Of a stretch of DNA of 24,023 bases, positions 6,607 to 14,762 are shown piece by piece; position 1 is the first letter of the stretch; each line of letters starts with the position of its first letter. The DNA comes from CAZPMT01 sp964587655. Lineage in GTDB: Bacteria; Hydrogenedentota; Hydrogenedentia; Hydrogenedentales; SLHB01. The DNA is taken from the NCBI GenBank assembly GCA_964587655.1, contig CAZPMT010000084.1:1-24023 (forward strand), read 5' to 3'. Made by a program: the position numbers and the translations under genes. Under the pieces are notes generated by a model that saw nothing but the letters and a program-made list of their open reading frames with translations, did no database searches and was not told the DNA's origin.

Positions 6607-9189
6607 ATGTTTACGCCGGAAGTGCATGAGCAGGTAGAGCATCTCGCGGAAATGCTGGTGTTGGCGGATCCGAAGGACTTGCCGTCGTTGGCCTCGTTGC
6701 ACACGGAATTCGAGGGGCTGATCTCTTCGGCGGGTTCGGACGGTCACGCGCAGCTTGGCGAAGTGATGAAGGTCTCCGCGACCTGGGTAGAGAAGATCAT
6801 CCTGGATGACGTGGAGAGCCCGGCGCGTGTGTTGGAAGACTTGAGCCAGGTGGTAGCGAATCTACAGGGGATCGTCCGCGACGGGCGTCCCACGGAGGAT
6901 TTCCGTTGGCCGGCGGGTCTTGGATTGAATGGCTATGGAGCGAACACCAAGACCGCTTCAGGAGGCGGAAACGGTCAAGATGCGGGAGCGAGCGCGGTCT
7001 CCGAGCAACACCCCATGGCGACAGTTAGTGCGCCACTTCCCGCACCCGCCAAGGGACCTTCCGCCGCCCGTATTATGGACCGACATACGGGCGAATCCAA
7101 TCAGCCTGCATTCCAAAGCCGTCCGTTGGAGGGCGATCCGAGTCTGTTGGGCGAGTTTGTGAACGAGGCGCGGGAGCACCTGGATGCGGCGGACATCAAC
7201 TTACTGAACCTCGAGACGACGGGCAGCGGCGGGAATGAGGACGCGTTGAACGCGGTGTTCCGCGCTTTCCACACGATTAAGGGCGTTGCGGGGTTTCTGG
7301 CGCTCGATGAAGTCCAGCGGTTGGCGCACGAAGCGGAGAGTCTGCTGGACCGGGCGCGAAAACACGAGTTGGATCTCGTGGGTCCCGTCATGGACGTGAC
7401 GTTCGATGCGGTGGACATGATGAAGCGCCTCATAACGAACGTCAGCGAGGCCTTGGAAACCGGAGCTCCTCTAGCCACGACACCGGGTGTGCCTGAATTG
7501 GTGCGCCGGCTTAAGGCGCTGGCCTCGGGCGTGCCCCCTGACGCCGGAGACGCCGACGCGCCATACGTAGAACCGGGGACACCATTGGGCGAGATCCTCG
7601 TGGAATCGGGAGCTGCCACCCAAGGGGCCGTGTACTGCGCGCTGGCGCGGCAGCGGGCGCCGCACGAGCACAAGAAGCTCGGCGAGGTACTGGTTCAGAG
7701 CGGCAAGGTGCTGCCCACTCATGTGGATATCGCGCTCGGCGTCCAACGCGACACCCCACAGTTTGTCGTGGGTGGACAAACTGTGGAGTCACCCAAACTC
7801 GGGGACATACTCGTGGACATGGAGGTCGTGTCTCAGGCCGACGTCGAGATGGGCTTGCGGCAGCAGCAGGACGAAACGTCCGTCCCGAGACTGGGCGAGT
7901 TGCTTGTGGAAACGGGTCAAGTTGCCGCCAAAGATGTGGCGCAGGCGCTACGGGCTCAAAACGGGCAGGCGCAGGCGGGTACGCAAGTTCGGGAAACGGT
8001 GAAAGTGGATGCGGACCGGCTCGATCTCCTCGTGGATATGGTTGGCGAACTCGTGATCGCGGAGTCCATGGTGAGCCAGTCCGGGGAAATGCGGGCGGGT
8101 TGCTCGCCTGGATTGGCGCGCAGCCTGACGCAGTTGGACAAGATCACGCGCGAACTGCAGGAAATGGGAACCGGTCTGCGGATGGTGCCTATACGCGCCA
8201 CATTTCAGAAGATGGCGCGATTGATTCGCGACCTGGCCAAGAAATCGGGCAAGCAGGTCGAGTTCGTCACCAGCGGCGAAGAGACAGAACTGGATAAGAG
8301 TGTCGTGGACAAGATCGGCGATCCGCTGATCCACATGGTGCGCAACGCGGTTGATCACGGGCTCGAGGCCGGCTCAGACGAGCGCCGTCAGGCAGGGAAA
8401 CCGCCGGCTGGACGCGTCGAACTGCGCGCCTTTCACAAGGGCGGAAGCATCCATATCGAGATTGAGGACGATGGGCGAGGGCTTGACCGGAACGCGATCC
8501 TGGCGAAGGCCCGCGCGCGCGGCCTCGTTCGCGAAGGCGACGTCCTGAGCGACCGCGAGGTCTGGGACCTGGTCTTTGCGCCCGGACTGTCCACGGCGAA
8601 GACCGTGACGGACGTGTCCGGCCGCGGGGTCGGCATGGACGTGGTCAGGCGGAATATCGATGCGCTGCGGGGCCAGGTCGAGATCCAGTCCGAGGCGGGC
8701 AAAGGGACGACGTTCAGCGTCCGCTTGCCCCTGACGCTGGCTATTATCGACGGTATGGTGGTTCGCATCGGCCATGAAAGATACATCGTTCCGACCCTTT
8801 CGATAGTGATGTCCATCCGTCCCGAGGCGCGACAGATCTCAACCGTGGCGGGCCGTGGAGAGATGCTTGCCCTGCAGGGAAGGCTTCTGCCGCTGTTTCG
8901 TCTGGCACGCCTGTTCGACATCCGGGAAGGCGTGCAAGAGATCACCGAAGGCATCGTGATGGTCGTCGAAGACGACGGACGACGGACCGGGTTGTTGGTG
9001 GATGAAATCCTCGGTCAGCAGCAGATCGTCATCAAGTCGTTAGGCGAAGCGTTTCAGGGCCTTCTTGGAATCGCGGGCGCAGCCATCATGCCCGACGGCA
9101 CCGTGGGCCTCATTCTGGACGTGGGTGGCGTGGTCAGGGTGGCAAACGAGGAAAAGAGGGGGGCGTCCCGTGTCGGAACTCCTGCATGA
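6607..9189 (+). CDS. cheA: CheA histidine kinase with four-repeat insert
   Basis: An 860-residue chemotaxis kinase. Residues 1-100 are an unrecognised helical domain. The HPt domain (about 178-285) has phosphoacceptor His222 in FHTIKG. Residues 326-451 hold four 23-residue units starting LGE or LGD and ending in Gln, similar to the short repeats at GspE/MshE N-termini. Dimerisation helices follow (461-530), then the ATPase domain with N-box HMVRNAVDHG (576-585), DDGRG (621) and GRGVGMD (672), and a CheW-like P5 domain to the end. No classical P2 CheY-binding domain is obvious; the repeat region sits where P2 would be. Two palindromes lie in frame: B at residues 153-162 and A at about 384-393. 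AGGAG precedes ATG. Confidence 0.95.
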   Translation: MFTPEVHEQVEHLAEMLVLADPKDLPSLASLHTEFEGLISSAGSDGHAQLGEVMKVSATWVEKIILDDVESPARVLEDLSQVVANLQGIVRDGRPTEDFRWPAGLGLNGYGANTKTASGGGNGQDAGASAVSEQHPMATVSAPLPAPAKGPSAARIMDRHTGESNQPAFQSRPLEGDPSLLGEFVNEAREHLDAADINLLNLETTGSGGNEDALNAVFRAFHTIKGVAGFLALDEVQRLAHEAESLLDRARKHELDLVGPVMDVTFDAVDMMKRLITNVSEALETGAPLATTPGVPELVRRLKALASGVPPDAGDADAPYVEPGTPLGEILVESGAATQGAVYCALARQRAPHEHKKLGEVLVQSGKVLPTHVDIALGVQRDTPQFVVGGQTVESPKLGDILVDMEVVSQADVEMGLRQQQDETSVPRLGELLVETGQVAAKDVAQALRAQNGQAQAGTQVRETVKVDADRLDLLVDMVGELVIAESMVSQSGEMRAGCSPGLARSLTQLDKITRELQEMGTGLRMVPIRATFQKMARLIRDLAKKSGKQVEFVTSGEETELDKSVVDKIGDPLIHMVRNAVDHGLEAGSDERRQAGKPPAGRVELRAFHKGGSIHIEIEDDGRGLDRNAILAKARARGLVREGDVLSDREVWDLVFAPGLSTAKTVTDVSGRGVGMDVVRRNIDALRGQVEIQSEAGKGTTFSVRLPLTLAIIDGMVVRIGHERYIVPTLSIVMSIRPEARQISTVAGRGEMLALQGRLLPLFRLARLFDIREGVQEITEGIVMVVEDDGRRTGLLVDEILGQQQIVIKSLGEAFQGLLGIAGAAIMPDGTVGLILDVGGVVRVANEEKRGASRVGTPA
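7065..7093 (-). repeat. Module B palindrome, copy 3 (in cheA)
   Basis: Ends CGCCCGTAT and ATACGGGCG are perfect; minus orientation. Encodes ARIMDRHTG in the unstructured linker before the HPt domain. Confidence 0.9.
7758..7784 (+). repeat. Module A palindrome, copy 3 (in cheA)
   Basis: Perfect arms; loop GTGGGTG. Encodes QFVVGGQTV between the second and third LGE-type repeats of CheA, making that linker 17 residues against 8 for its neighbours. The loop differs from the usual GNNGTTT at its last base, and that change turns an in-frame TGA into GGA. Confidence 0.9.
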
Positions 9190-9393
9190 ATTGCGCACCC
9201 GTTTTCCTGGTTCCCCTGAAGGGCGAACCCCCACAGTTTGTCCACAGTTTGTCAAACAACGACAAACTGTGGTCCATAATACGGGCGCGGGACAGAACGC
9301 TTTGAGTAGAGGATTCGGCGCCAACGATGCACGAAAAGCCGTCCATCCCGACGGGACCTCCGGCGGACGGCGCCCAACAAAGGAGAAACAATA
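9190..9393. other. Spacer between cheA and cheX with composite repeat
   Basis: A 204-base gap without a gene. A half copy of module A (9231-9242) runs into a full composite (9244-9287). An AAGGAG site for cheX lies at 9380-9385. Confidence 0.6.
9244..9287 (+). repeat. Composite repeat: module A copy 4 plus right half of B
   Basis: Module A (9244-9270, loop AAACAAC) joins directly to the B right half GGTCCATAATACGGGCG (9271-9287). This is the same junction seen in the complete composite at 14880-14935, but the B left half is missing. A loose extra arm ACAGTTTGTC lies just upstream at 9233-9242. Confidence 0.9.
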
Positions 9394-9879
9394 GTGAACG
9401 TTGAATACATCAACCCCTTTATCGAAAGTGTCCATGATCTGTTTGCGACCATGCTGACCGCCAAAGCGTCGCGAGGCAATGTGGCGGTCGCGCGGGGTAA
9501 CGGCGGTTCCCACGATATCGTCGCGCTGATCGGGTTGAGCGGACCGGCGCGCGGCATGGTGACGCTGGCTTTTCCCCTTAAGACGGCGCTGAACATCGTC
9601 AACCGGTTGCTCGGCACCGAAAGCCGCATAATCGACGACACGGTTTCCGACGCCATCGCTGAGGTGGTCAACATCGTGGCGGGCGGCGCCAAGGCACGGT
9701 TCAAGATCGAGAATGGTCCCCCGATAGATCTCAGCTTGCCCAGCGTGGTCCGCGGTAACAGCTTTTGCGTTGACTATCCCACGAAGACCACTTGGCTGGA
9801 AGTCCCTTTTGACTCCGAACTCGGCCCTTTCACCATGCGGGTCACGTTTCAGATGGAAGCGAAGAAGGGAGGCGCATGA
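9394..9879 (+). CDS. cheX: CheX-type CheY-P phosphatase
   Basis: A 161-residue CheX/CheC-family protein. The catalytic helix is recognisable as SDAIAEVVNIVAGGAKARF, with Glu90 and Asn93 as the ExxN pair that supplies the phosphatase residues, and a Pro pair about 16 residues later. GTG start at 9394 with AAGGAG 8 bases upstream. The stop overlaps the start of cheY by 4 bases (ATGA), so enzyme and substrate are translationally coupled. CheX removes phosphate from CheY-P and ends the signal. Fold family is clear; the CheX versus CheC name rests on the single visible helix motif. Confidence 0.85.
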   Translation: MNVEYINPFIESVHDLFATMLTAKASRGNVAVARGNGGSHDIVALIGLSGPARGMVTLAFPLKTALNIVNRLLGTESRIIDDTVSDAIAEVVNIVAGGAKARFKIENGPPIDLSLPSVVRGNSFCVDYPTKTTWLEVPFDSELGPFTMRVTFQMEAKKGGA

Positions 9880-10250
9880 TGAGAGTGCTTGTCGTAGACG
9901 ATTCGACCGTAATGCGCAAGGTATTGATAGGCGCTTTGTCGCGCGCCAACATCACTGAAGTCGATCAGGCGTGCGATGGTGCGGAAGCTGTCGCGGCCAC
10001 GCAACAAACCGACTATGACTTGGTGCTGATGGACTGGAATATGCCCAACATGCTGGGGATCGACGCGGTCCGCGCCATCCGCGCCCAAGGCAAGAGTGTG
10101 CCGATCATCATGGTGACCACCGAGGCCGAAAAGAGCCGGGTAATTGACGCGCTCAAAGCCGGCGCCAACAACTACATAATAAAACCCTTCGAGCCCTCGG
10201 CCATTGTCTCGAAAATCGAAGACACATTGGCAAAGGCGGCTCCGAAATGA
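9876..10250 (+). CDS. cheY: CheY single-domain response regulator (first)
   Basis: A 124-residue stand-alone receiver. Acidic pocket Asp8/Asp9, phosphoacceptor Asp53 (LMDWNMP), Thr81 (MVTT), Tyr100 and Lys103 (IIKPF) are all present, so it should be a functional substrate of CheA. The ATG overlaps the cheX stop. A second receiver of the same kind lies at 12660, so the two may compete for phosphate or drive different outputs. Confidence 0.93.
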   Translation: MMRVLVVDDSTVMRKVLIGALSRANITEVDQACDGAEAVAATQQTDYDLVLMDWNMPNMLGIDAVRAIRAQGKSVPIIMVTTEAEKSRVIDALKAGANNYIIKPFEPSAIVSKIEDTLAKAAPK

Positions 10251-10416
10251 AGCGCCCGGTCGTCCGGCAACATTCCCTTGCGGTTGCGACAGCGTCAAAG
10301 ACGTCGTGGCCGCACGGGACCCGCCGCGGCGGGGCGGCAGGCAGGCGAGCGCAATGCCGACCTAGGGTCATGGCGGCCGGAGTATGTGCGCAATGACGCT
10401 GGAGAGTGAGCACGCG
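10251..10416. other. GC-rich spacer before cheR
   Basis: About 130-165 bases, very rich in G and C, with CCGCCGCGGCGGGGCGG near 10321. No palindrome of the A or B family and no clear promoter is seen. Confidence 0.4.
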
Positions 10417-11223
10417 ATGGATCAGGCGGTGTTCAAGAAGTTCCGGGATCTCGTCTACGAGAGAAGCGGGATTGCGCTCAGTTCGGGCAAAGAAGCCTTG
10501 GTTTCGGCCCGGATCGGGAAACGGATGAGGGCGTTGCAGATCGGGGAGCACCGCGCCTACCTCCAATATGTGATGGGGGACGATACGGGCGAGGAGGTCG
10601 TCCACCTGATCGACGCGATCTCGACAAACGTCACGAGTTTCTTTCGAGAGCCGGCCCATTTTGACTACGTGAAGGAGCATGTGTGCGAGTGGCTGGCGGG
10701 CGGACAGCACCGGTTCCGATTCTGGTCGGCGGCCTGTTCTACCGGAGAGGAGCCATATACTCTGGCGATTAGCATTCAAGAAGCACTGGCCGGCGCCAGG
10801 GCGGATGTGAAAATCCTTGCCACGGACATATCGACGCGGGTGCTCCAGAAGTGCCAGGAAGGACGTTACAGCCTGGACAAGCTGGAGAACGTGCCCAAGT
10901 ACCTGCGGGACCGCTATTTTGAACTCCAACGGGACAACGGTGAAACGCACTGTATGGTCAAACCGGCCTTGCGGAAGATGGTCGTGTTCAGCCAACTGAA
11001 TCTCTCGCGACCTCCCTTTCCAATGCGCGGTCCCTTCGATATGGTCTTCTGCCGGAACGTCATGATCTACTTTGATAACACGATTCGCGGCCGTCTGCTT
11101 GGAGAGATCCATCGATTGCTCAAACCCGGCGGATACCTGCTGGTGGGCCACGCGGAGAGTCTGACGGGCATGCTCGGCCCGTTCACGATGGTGCAGCCTT
11201 CGGTCTATCGAGCAGCCGGCTAG
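10417..11223 (+). CDS. cheR: CheR methyltransferase
   Basis: A 268-residue SAM-dependent methyltransferase that methylates Glu residues on MCPs. The N-terminal helical domain (FKKFRDLVYERSGIALSSGK) precedes the SAM site WSAACSTGEEPYTLAI (about residues 104-119), then LATDIS and the FCRNVMIYF strand. ATG at 10417 has GGAGAG 10 bases upstream; ATGs at 10393 and 10384 are also in frame and would add 8 or 11 residues. No TPR or other extension is present, so it is a plain CheR. CheB at 13555 supplies the opposing activity. Confidence 0.94.
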   Translation: MDQAVFKKFRDLVYERSGIALSSGKEALVSARIGKRMRALQIGEHRAYLQYVMGDDTGEEVVHLIDAISTNVTSFFREPAHFDYVKEHVCEWLAGGQHRFRFWSAACSTGEEPYTLAISIQEALAGARADVKILATDISTRVLQKCQEGRYSLDKLENVPKYLRDRYFELQRDNGETHCMVKPALRKMVVFSQLNLSRPPFPMRGPFDMVFCRNVMIYFDNTIRGRLLGEIHRLLKPGGYLLVGHAESLTGMLGPFTMVQPSVYRAAG

Positions 11224-11278
11224 GCGAACGGCGAGAAACCGGACCCGCAGGACGGGCGGTTGTGGTGAAAGGGCGACA

Positions 11279-11758
11279 GTGCAGTACACGGTAGGCATTT
11301 CAGAGATGGTGGTCTCGACACGTCCGGAGGACGTTATCGTCACGTACTCGCTGGGCTCCTGTATCGGGCTCACGCTGTACGACCCGTCCATACCGGTGGG
11401 TGGAATGGTCCATTGCATGCTGCCCTTGTCTAGAATCGATCCCGCGAAGGCGGCGCAGAACCCGGGCATGTTCATCGACACCGGCGTCACGCGCCTGATT
11501 CAAGATCTGCTAAACCTTGGCGCGCTGAAGAGACGTCTGCTCGCCAAGGTGGCCGGGGCCGCCTCGCTGCTTGACGAGAATGGCACCTTCAACATTGGGG
11601 AGCGCAACTACGTGGTGCTGCGCAAGATTCTATGGAAGAACGACATCCTGATCTCCGCAGAAGAGACCGGCGGCACCATTGCGCGAACCCTTTACTTCTA
11701 TATGGATTCGGGCCGCGTCATGATCAGATCGCGGGGCCAAGAGAGGGAACTCCTATGA
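11279..11758 (+). CDS. cheD: CheD receptor glutamine deamidase
   Basis: A 159-residue CheD. The catalytic Cys28 (SLGSCIGL), His45 (MVHCMLP) and Thr22 are at the expected places compared with characterised CheD proteins. It deamidates Gln to Glu on receptors and in some species binds CheC, linking adaptation to CheY-P level; here two CheX/CheC-type proteins are available as partners. GTG start at 11279 with AAAGGG upstream. Stop and the next start overlap as ATGA. Confidence 0.94.
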   Translation: MQYTVGISEMVVSTRPEDVIVTYSLGSCIGLTLYDPSIPVGGMVHCMLPLSRIDPAKAAQNPGMFIDTGVTRLIQDLLNLGALKRRLLAKVAGAASLLDENGTFNIGERNYVVLRKILWKNDILISAEETGGTIARTLYFYMDSGRVMIRSRGQERELL

Positions 11759-12645
11759 GTGAACAGCGCTCGGATGATACGGCGCCTCAGCCCGGGAATT
11801 GCCGCGAAGCCATTTTCCGCGAAGTGGACGCGATTCCGGTCTTTCCGGCCATCGCAAGCCAGATTCTCAATCTGATCCAGAACAAGGAAACGCCGATCCC
11901 GGAGATTGTGCGATTGGCCGAACACGACCCAGGCCTGACATCCAACGTGCTGCGGATCGCCAACTCGGCCTATTATGCAGGTGTGCGTTCGATCGGTTCT
12001 CTTCAGGAAGCGGTCATCCGCTTGGGCACCAAACGCCTCTCCGAAATCGTGCTCGTTTCCGTGGCCGCACCGTTGGCCGGGCAACCGATTCGCGGTTACG
12101 ATCTGGCTGCCGGCCAGTTGCTCGAACATTCCATTGCGGTGAGCGTGGGCGTCGAAGCCCTCGCCGCAGAAACAGGAGAGGCGCAACCTCCGCGTCATGG
12201 ATTTACCGCCGGCCTCCTCCACGATTTGGGGAAGATCGTGCTGGGCTCCTTTGTGGGTGCGGACGTCAAACTGATTCTCGATATGGCTTACGGCGGCGGG
12301 TACTCGTTCGAAGAAGCGGAATCACGGGTCTTGGGAATCAACCATGCGGAAGTCGGAGCGATGCTGCTCCAGCACTGGAACCTGCCCCTTGATCTGGTGG
12401 AGGCCGTCCGGTTTCACCATGACCCCAGCGCCGCTCCCCACGAGTCCGTCATGGTGGATTGGGTGCACGTGGCCGATCAGTTGGCCATCGAAAGCGGCAT
12501 CGGCGCAGGGATTGACGGCCTCCAGTACCGGCCATGCTCATCCGCGGTCGCTCGGACAAAACTCGATCGAACCGGGACTGAACGGGTCGTGTGCGGGATG
12601 GTTGAAGGACTACGGGCCTTTAAGGAATTGGTTCAACACTGCTGA
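11755..12645 (+). CDS. HDOD domain protein
   Basis: A 296-residue protein made almost wholly of an HDOD domain (about residues 20-225), a relative of HD phosphohydrolases that usually lacks the full metal site. IPVFPAIASQIL begins the domain; H156-D157 in LLHDLGK and the following NHAEVGAMLLQHW segment are well kept, so activity is not excluded. HDOD proteins often accompany signalling genes and act in protein interaction or second-messenger control. ATG at 11755 overlaps the cheD stop, with GAGGGA upstream. Its place between cheD and a second cheY suggests a shared output pathway (inference). Confidence 0.88.
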   Translation: MSEQRSDDTAPQPGNCREAIFREVDAIPVFPAIASQILNLIQNKETPIPEIVRLAEHDPGLTSNVLRIANSAYYAGVRSIGSLQEAVIRLGTKRLSEIVLVSVAAPLAGQPIRGYDLAAGQLLEHSIAVSVGVEALAAETGEAQPPRHGFTAGLLHDLGKIVLGSFVGADVKLILDMAYGGGYSFEEAESRVLGINHAEVGAMLLQHWNLPLDLVEAVRFHHDPSAAPHESVMVDWVHVADQLAIESGIGAGIDGLQYRPCSSAVARTKLDRTGTERVVCGMVEGLRAFKELVQHC

Positions 12646-12659
12646 GGGGGGTTATTTCC

Positions 12660-13058
12660 ATGGCGCTCAATCTTCTTATCGTAGATGATTCGGAGACCGT
12701 TCGCTCGGTGCTTGCAAAGACGCTGCAGCTTTCCGGGATATCCGTCGGCGAGTTACACAAGGCCGCCAACGGCAAGGAAGCGTTGGAGGTCCTTAAGGAC
12801 CATTGGATCGACCTCATCTTTTCGGACATCAACATGCCCGTGATGGGGGGCATGGAGATGATCCAGCAAATGCAGCAAGACGACGTGCTCAAGGCGATTC
12901 CGGTCATTGTCATATCCACGGAAGGAAGCATGACCCGCATCGAACAACTCAAAGCCCAGGGAGTTCGCGCGTACATCCGCAAGCCGTTCACGCCGGAACT
13001 CGTCCGGGCCGTAGTCGAAGACATCATTGGACCTGCCGGCATCGAGCCGCAGAGTTAG
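12660..13058 (+). CDS. CheY-like response regulator (second)
   Basis: A 132-residue stand-alone receiver. Asp9/Asp10, phosphoacceptor Asp56 (FSDINMP), Ser86/Thr87 and Lys108 (IRKPF) are present. It is clearly diverged from the 9876 receiver and has a short C-terminal tail (GPAGIEPQS). GAGGGGGG lies before ATG. The following gene, 9 bases downstream, encodes a CheX/CheC-like protein, repeating the phosphatase plus receiver pairing seen at 9394-10250 in reverse order. Confidence 0.92.
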   Translation: MALNLLIVDDSETVRSVLAKTLQLSGISVGELHKAANGKEALEVLKDHWIDLIFSDINMPVMGGMEMIQQMQQDDVLKAIPVIVISTEGSMTRIEQLKAQGVRAYIRKPFTPELVRAVVEDIIGPAGIEPQS

Positions 13059-13067
13059 GAGGGGGCG

Positions 13068-13550
13068 ATGGAAGCTAATCCCGAGTCCGCTGTAGGGAAA
13101 GTGTTCAAGCAGGTGCTCGAAGACTACGCCTTTCTGTTCGGCGACGTTCTCGAAGCCGGTTCGGCGCCTGCCGCGCCAGGACCATATCTTCGGGTGGCGA
13201 TGGACTTCGAGGGACCGTTCAAGGGAAGTCTCGCACTGGCCGTGCCCAAGGCATTCGGCGTGCAGGTTGCCGCGAACGTGCTGGGGCTTGACATGGACGA
13301 CCCCCAAACCGAAAGCGGCGCCGTGGATGCGCTCAAAGAACTGCTGAACGTCACGTGCGGGAACCTGCTGCCGGCCATCGCGGGAGACGAACCGGTGTTT
13401 GACCTCACGGTCCCGGAGGTGACCACGCTTTCGGAGGACGAATGGCGGGCCACGCAGATTTTGCCGGACACCATCGGGTTCCTTGTCGAGGAATGCCCCG
13501 TGTTCCTGCGTTTTACCGTGCAGGGCGAAGCCGAACCAAGGGGGTGTTGA
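13068..13550 (+). CDS. Second CheX/CheC-like phosphatase
   Basis: A 160-residue protein of the CheC/CheX/FliY fold. The helix DALKELLNVTCGNLLP carries Glu91 and Asn94 in the ExxN arrangement and is followed by VFDLTVPEV, as in this family. It is not a close copy of the 9394 protein. AGGAGGGG before ATG. It sits between the second CheY and CheB, so its substrate may be that CheY. Family assignment is good, the exact subclass is uncertain. Confidence 0.8.
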   Translation: MEANPESAVGKVFKQVLEDYAFLFGDVLEAGSAPAAPGPYLRVAMDFEGPFKGSLALAVPKAFGVQVAANVLGLDMDDPQTESGAVDALKELLNVTCGNLLPAIAGDEPVFDLTVPEVTTLSEDEWRATQILPDTIGFLVEECPVFLRFTVQGEAEPRGC

Positions 13551-13554
13551 CGCC

Positions 13555-14601
13555 ATGAACTCAAATCATAGGGTTCGCGTGCTCATCGTGGATGATTCAG
13601 CCACGGTACGGCAGATGTTCACCAGGGAACTCGCCCGGGATCCCGAAATCGAGGTCGTCGGAACGGCGCCCGACCCCTATGTGGCCCGCGACAAGATCGT
13701 GCAGCTCAAACCCGACGTCATTACACTCGACATCGAAATGCCGCGCATGGACGGGATCACGTTCCTGCGCAAGTTGATGGTGCACTATCCGCTCCCGGTC
13801 ATAATCGTTTCATCCCTGACGCCGGCAGGCGGCGAGTTGGCGCTCGAGGCGCTTCAGGCGGGCGCCGTGGACGTGATGTGCAAACCCGGAGCGGCGTACG
13901 CCATCGGGGACCTCTCGGTCGAGCTGGCCGACAAGATCAAGGCGGCAGCCCAATCCAATGTGCGCTCGCGCAAATCGGATCAACCTGTTTTTCAGGCGCC
14001 GGTCAACCGCCTGGCGCTCACACGAACCACCCACAAGATTCTGGCCATCGGCGCCTCCACCGGCGGCACCGAGGCCCTGGCCAGGGTGCTGTCGGCACTA
14101 CCGGCCAATGCGCCCGGCATCCTCGTGGTGCAACACATGCCCGAGCATTTCACGCGCGCGTTCGCGGATCGGCTCGACACTTTGTGTGCGATAGAAGTGT
14201 CCGAGGCGAAGAATGGCGACACCGTCTCGCCCGGCAAGGCACTCATCGCGCCCGGCAACTACCACATGCTGTTGCGGCGTTCCGGGGCAACCTACTGCGT
14301 TGAGGTCAAGAGCGGGCCCCTCGTCACCCGCCACCGGCCCTCCGTCGACGTCCTGTTCAAATCCGTGGCCCGATACGCCGGACGCAACGCCGTAGGCGTC
14401 ATCATGACCGGCATGGGCGCCGACGGCGCCGACGGCATGAAGGAAATGCACGACAACGGCGCGGCCACGATTGCCCAGGACGAGGCCTCCTGCGTCGTGT
14501 TCGGCATGCCAAAGGAAGCAATCGCCCGCGGCGGCATTGATCACGTCGTCTCGCTCGACCGCATTCCCGGCCTTGCCCTGGATTTGGCGCAAAAGTCCTG
14601 A
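13555..14601 (+). CDS. cheB: CheB receptor methylesterase/deamidase
   Basis: A 348-residue two-domain enzyme. The receiver has Asp13/Asp14 and phosphoacceptor Asp59 (LDIEMPRMDG). The catalytic domain holds the triad Ser168 (GASTGG), His194 (VVQHMP) and Asp290 (MTGMGADGADG). Phosphorylated CheB removes methyl groups added by CheR. ATG at 13555 is preferred, with AAGGGGGT upstream; an in-frame ATG at 13483 lies inside the preceding gene. It is the last chemotaxis gene before the palindrome-rich spacer. Confidence 0.95.
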   Translation: MNSNHRVRVLIVDDSATVRQMFTRELARDPEIEVVGTAPDPYVARDKIVQLKPDVITLDIEMPRMDGITFLRKLMVHYPLPVIIVSSLTPAGGELALEALQAGAVDVMCKPGAAYAIGDLSVELADKIKAAAQSNVRSRKSDQPVFQAPVNRLALTRTTHKILAIGASTGGTEALARVLSALPANAPGILVVQHMPEHFTRAFADRLDTLCAIEVSEAKNGDTVSPGKALIAPGNYHMLLRRSGATYCVEVKSGPLVTRHRPSVDVLFKSVARYAGRNAVGVIMTGMGADGADGMKEMHDNGAATIAQDEASCVVFGMPKEAIARGGIDHVVSLDRIPGLALDLAQKS

Positions 14602-14617
14602 GCCCATCTGTGGCATC

Positions 14618-14646
14618 CGCCCGTATTACGGACCAATATACGGGCG
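14618..14646 (-). repeat. Module B palindrome, copy 4
   Basis: Perfect ends CGCCCGTAT and ATACGGGCG with a slightly changed centre (TACGGACCAAT). It starts 17 bases after the cheB stop. Confidence 0.88.
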
Positions 14647-14691
14647 GGCCGGCACGCGTGAGGAGAGCGTCATTTTCTGAGCCAGTATGTT

Positions 14692-14762
14692 ACGGTTTGT
14701 CAACAGTTTGTCGCCGTTTGACAAACTGTGGCCACGACAAACTGTGGTCCATAATACGGGCG
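14692..14762 (+). repeat. Composite repeat cluster: module A copy 5, extra arm, B right half
   Basis: Order: a degenerate left arm ACGGTTTGTC (14692-14701); a complete module A with loop GCCGTTT (14703-14729); a second right arm GACAAACTGT (14736-14745); and the B right half GGTCCATAATACGGGCG (14746-14762). Like 9231-9287, it looks like overlapping partial copies. Confidence 0.85.

Noticed and set aside
10576..10586. ATACGGGCG in cheR as a module B half
   Set aside because: Only nine bases match, the rest of B is absent, and GDDTGEE reads as normal CheR sequence.
10621..10628. GACAAAC in cheR and similar fragments (for example 3173, 12553) as module A remnants
   Set aside because: Matches of 7-8 bases without the second arm are expected by chance.
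10153..11490. Minus-strand 445-residue frame opposite cheR
   Set aside because: Antisense to cheR and cheD, with no family resemblance.
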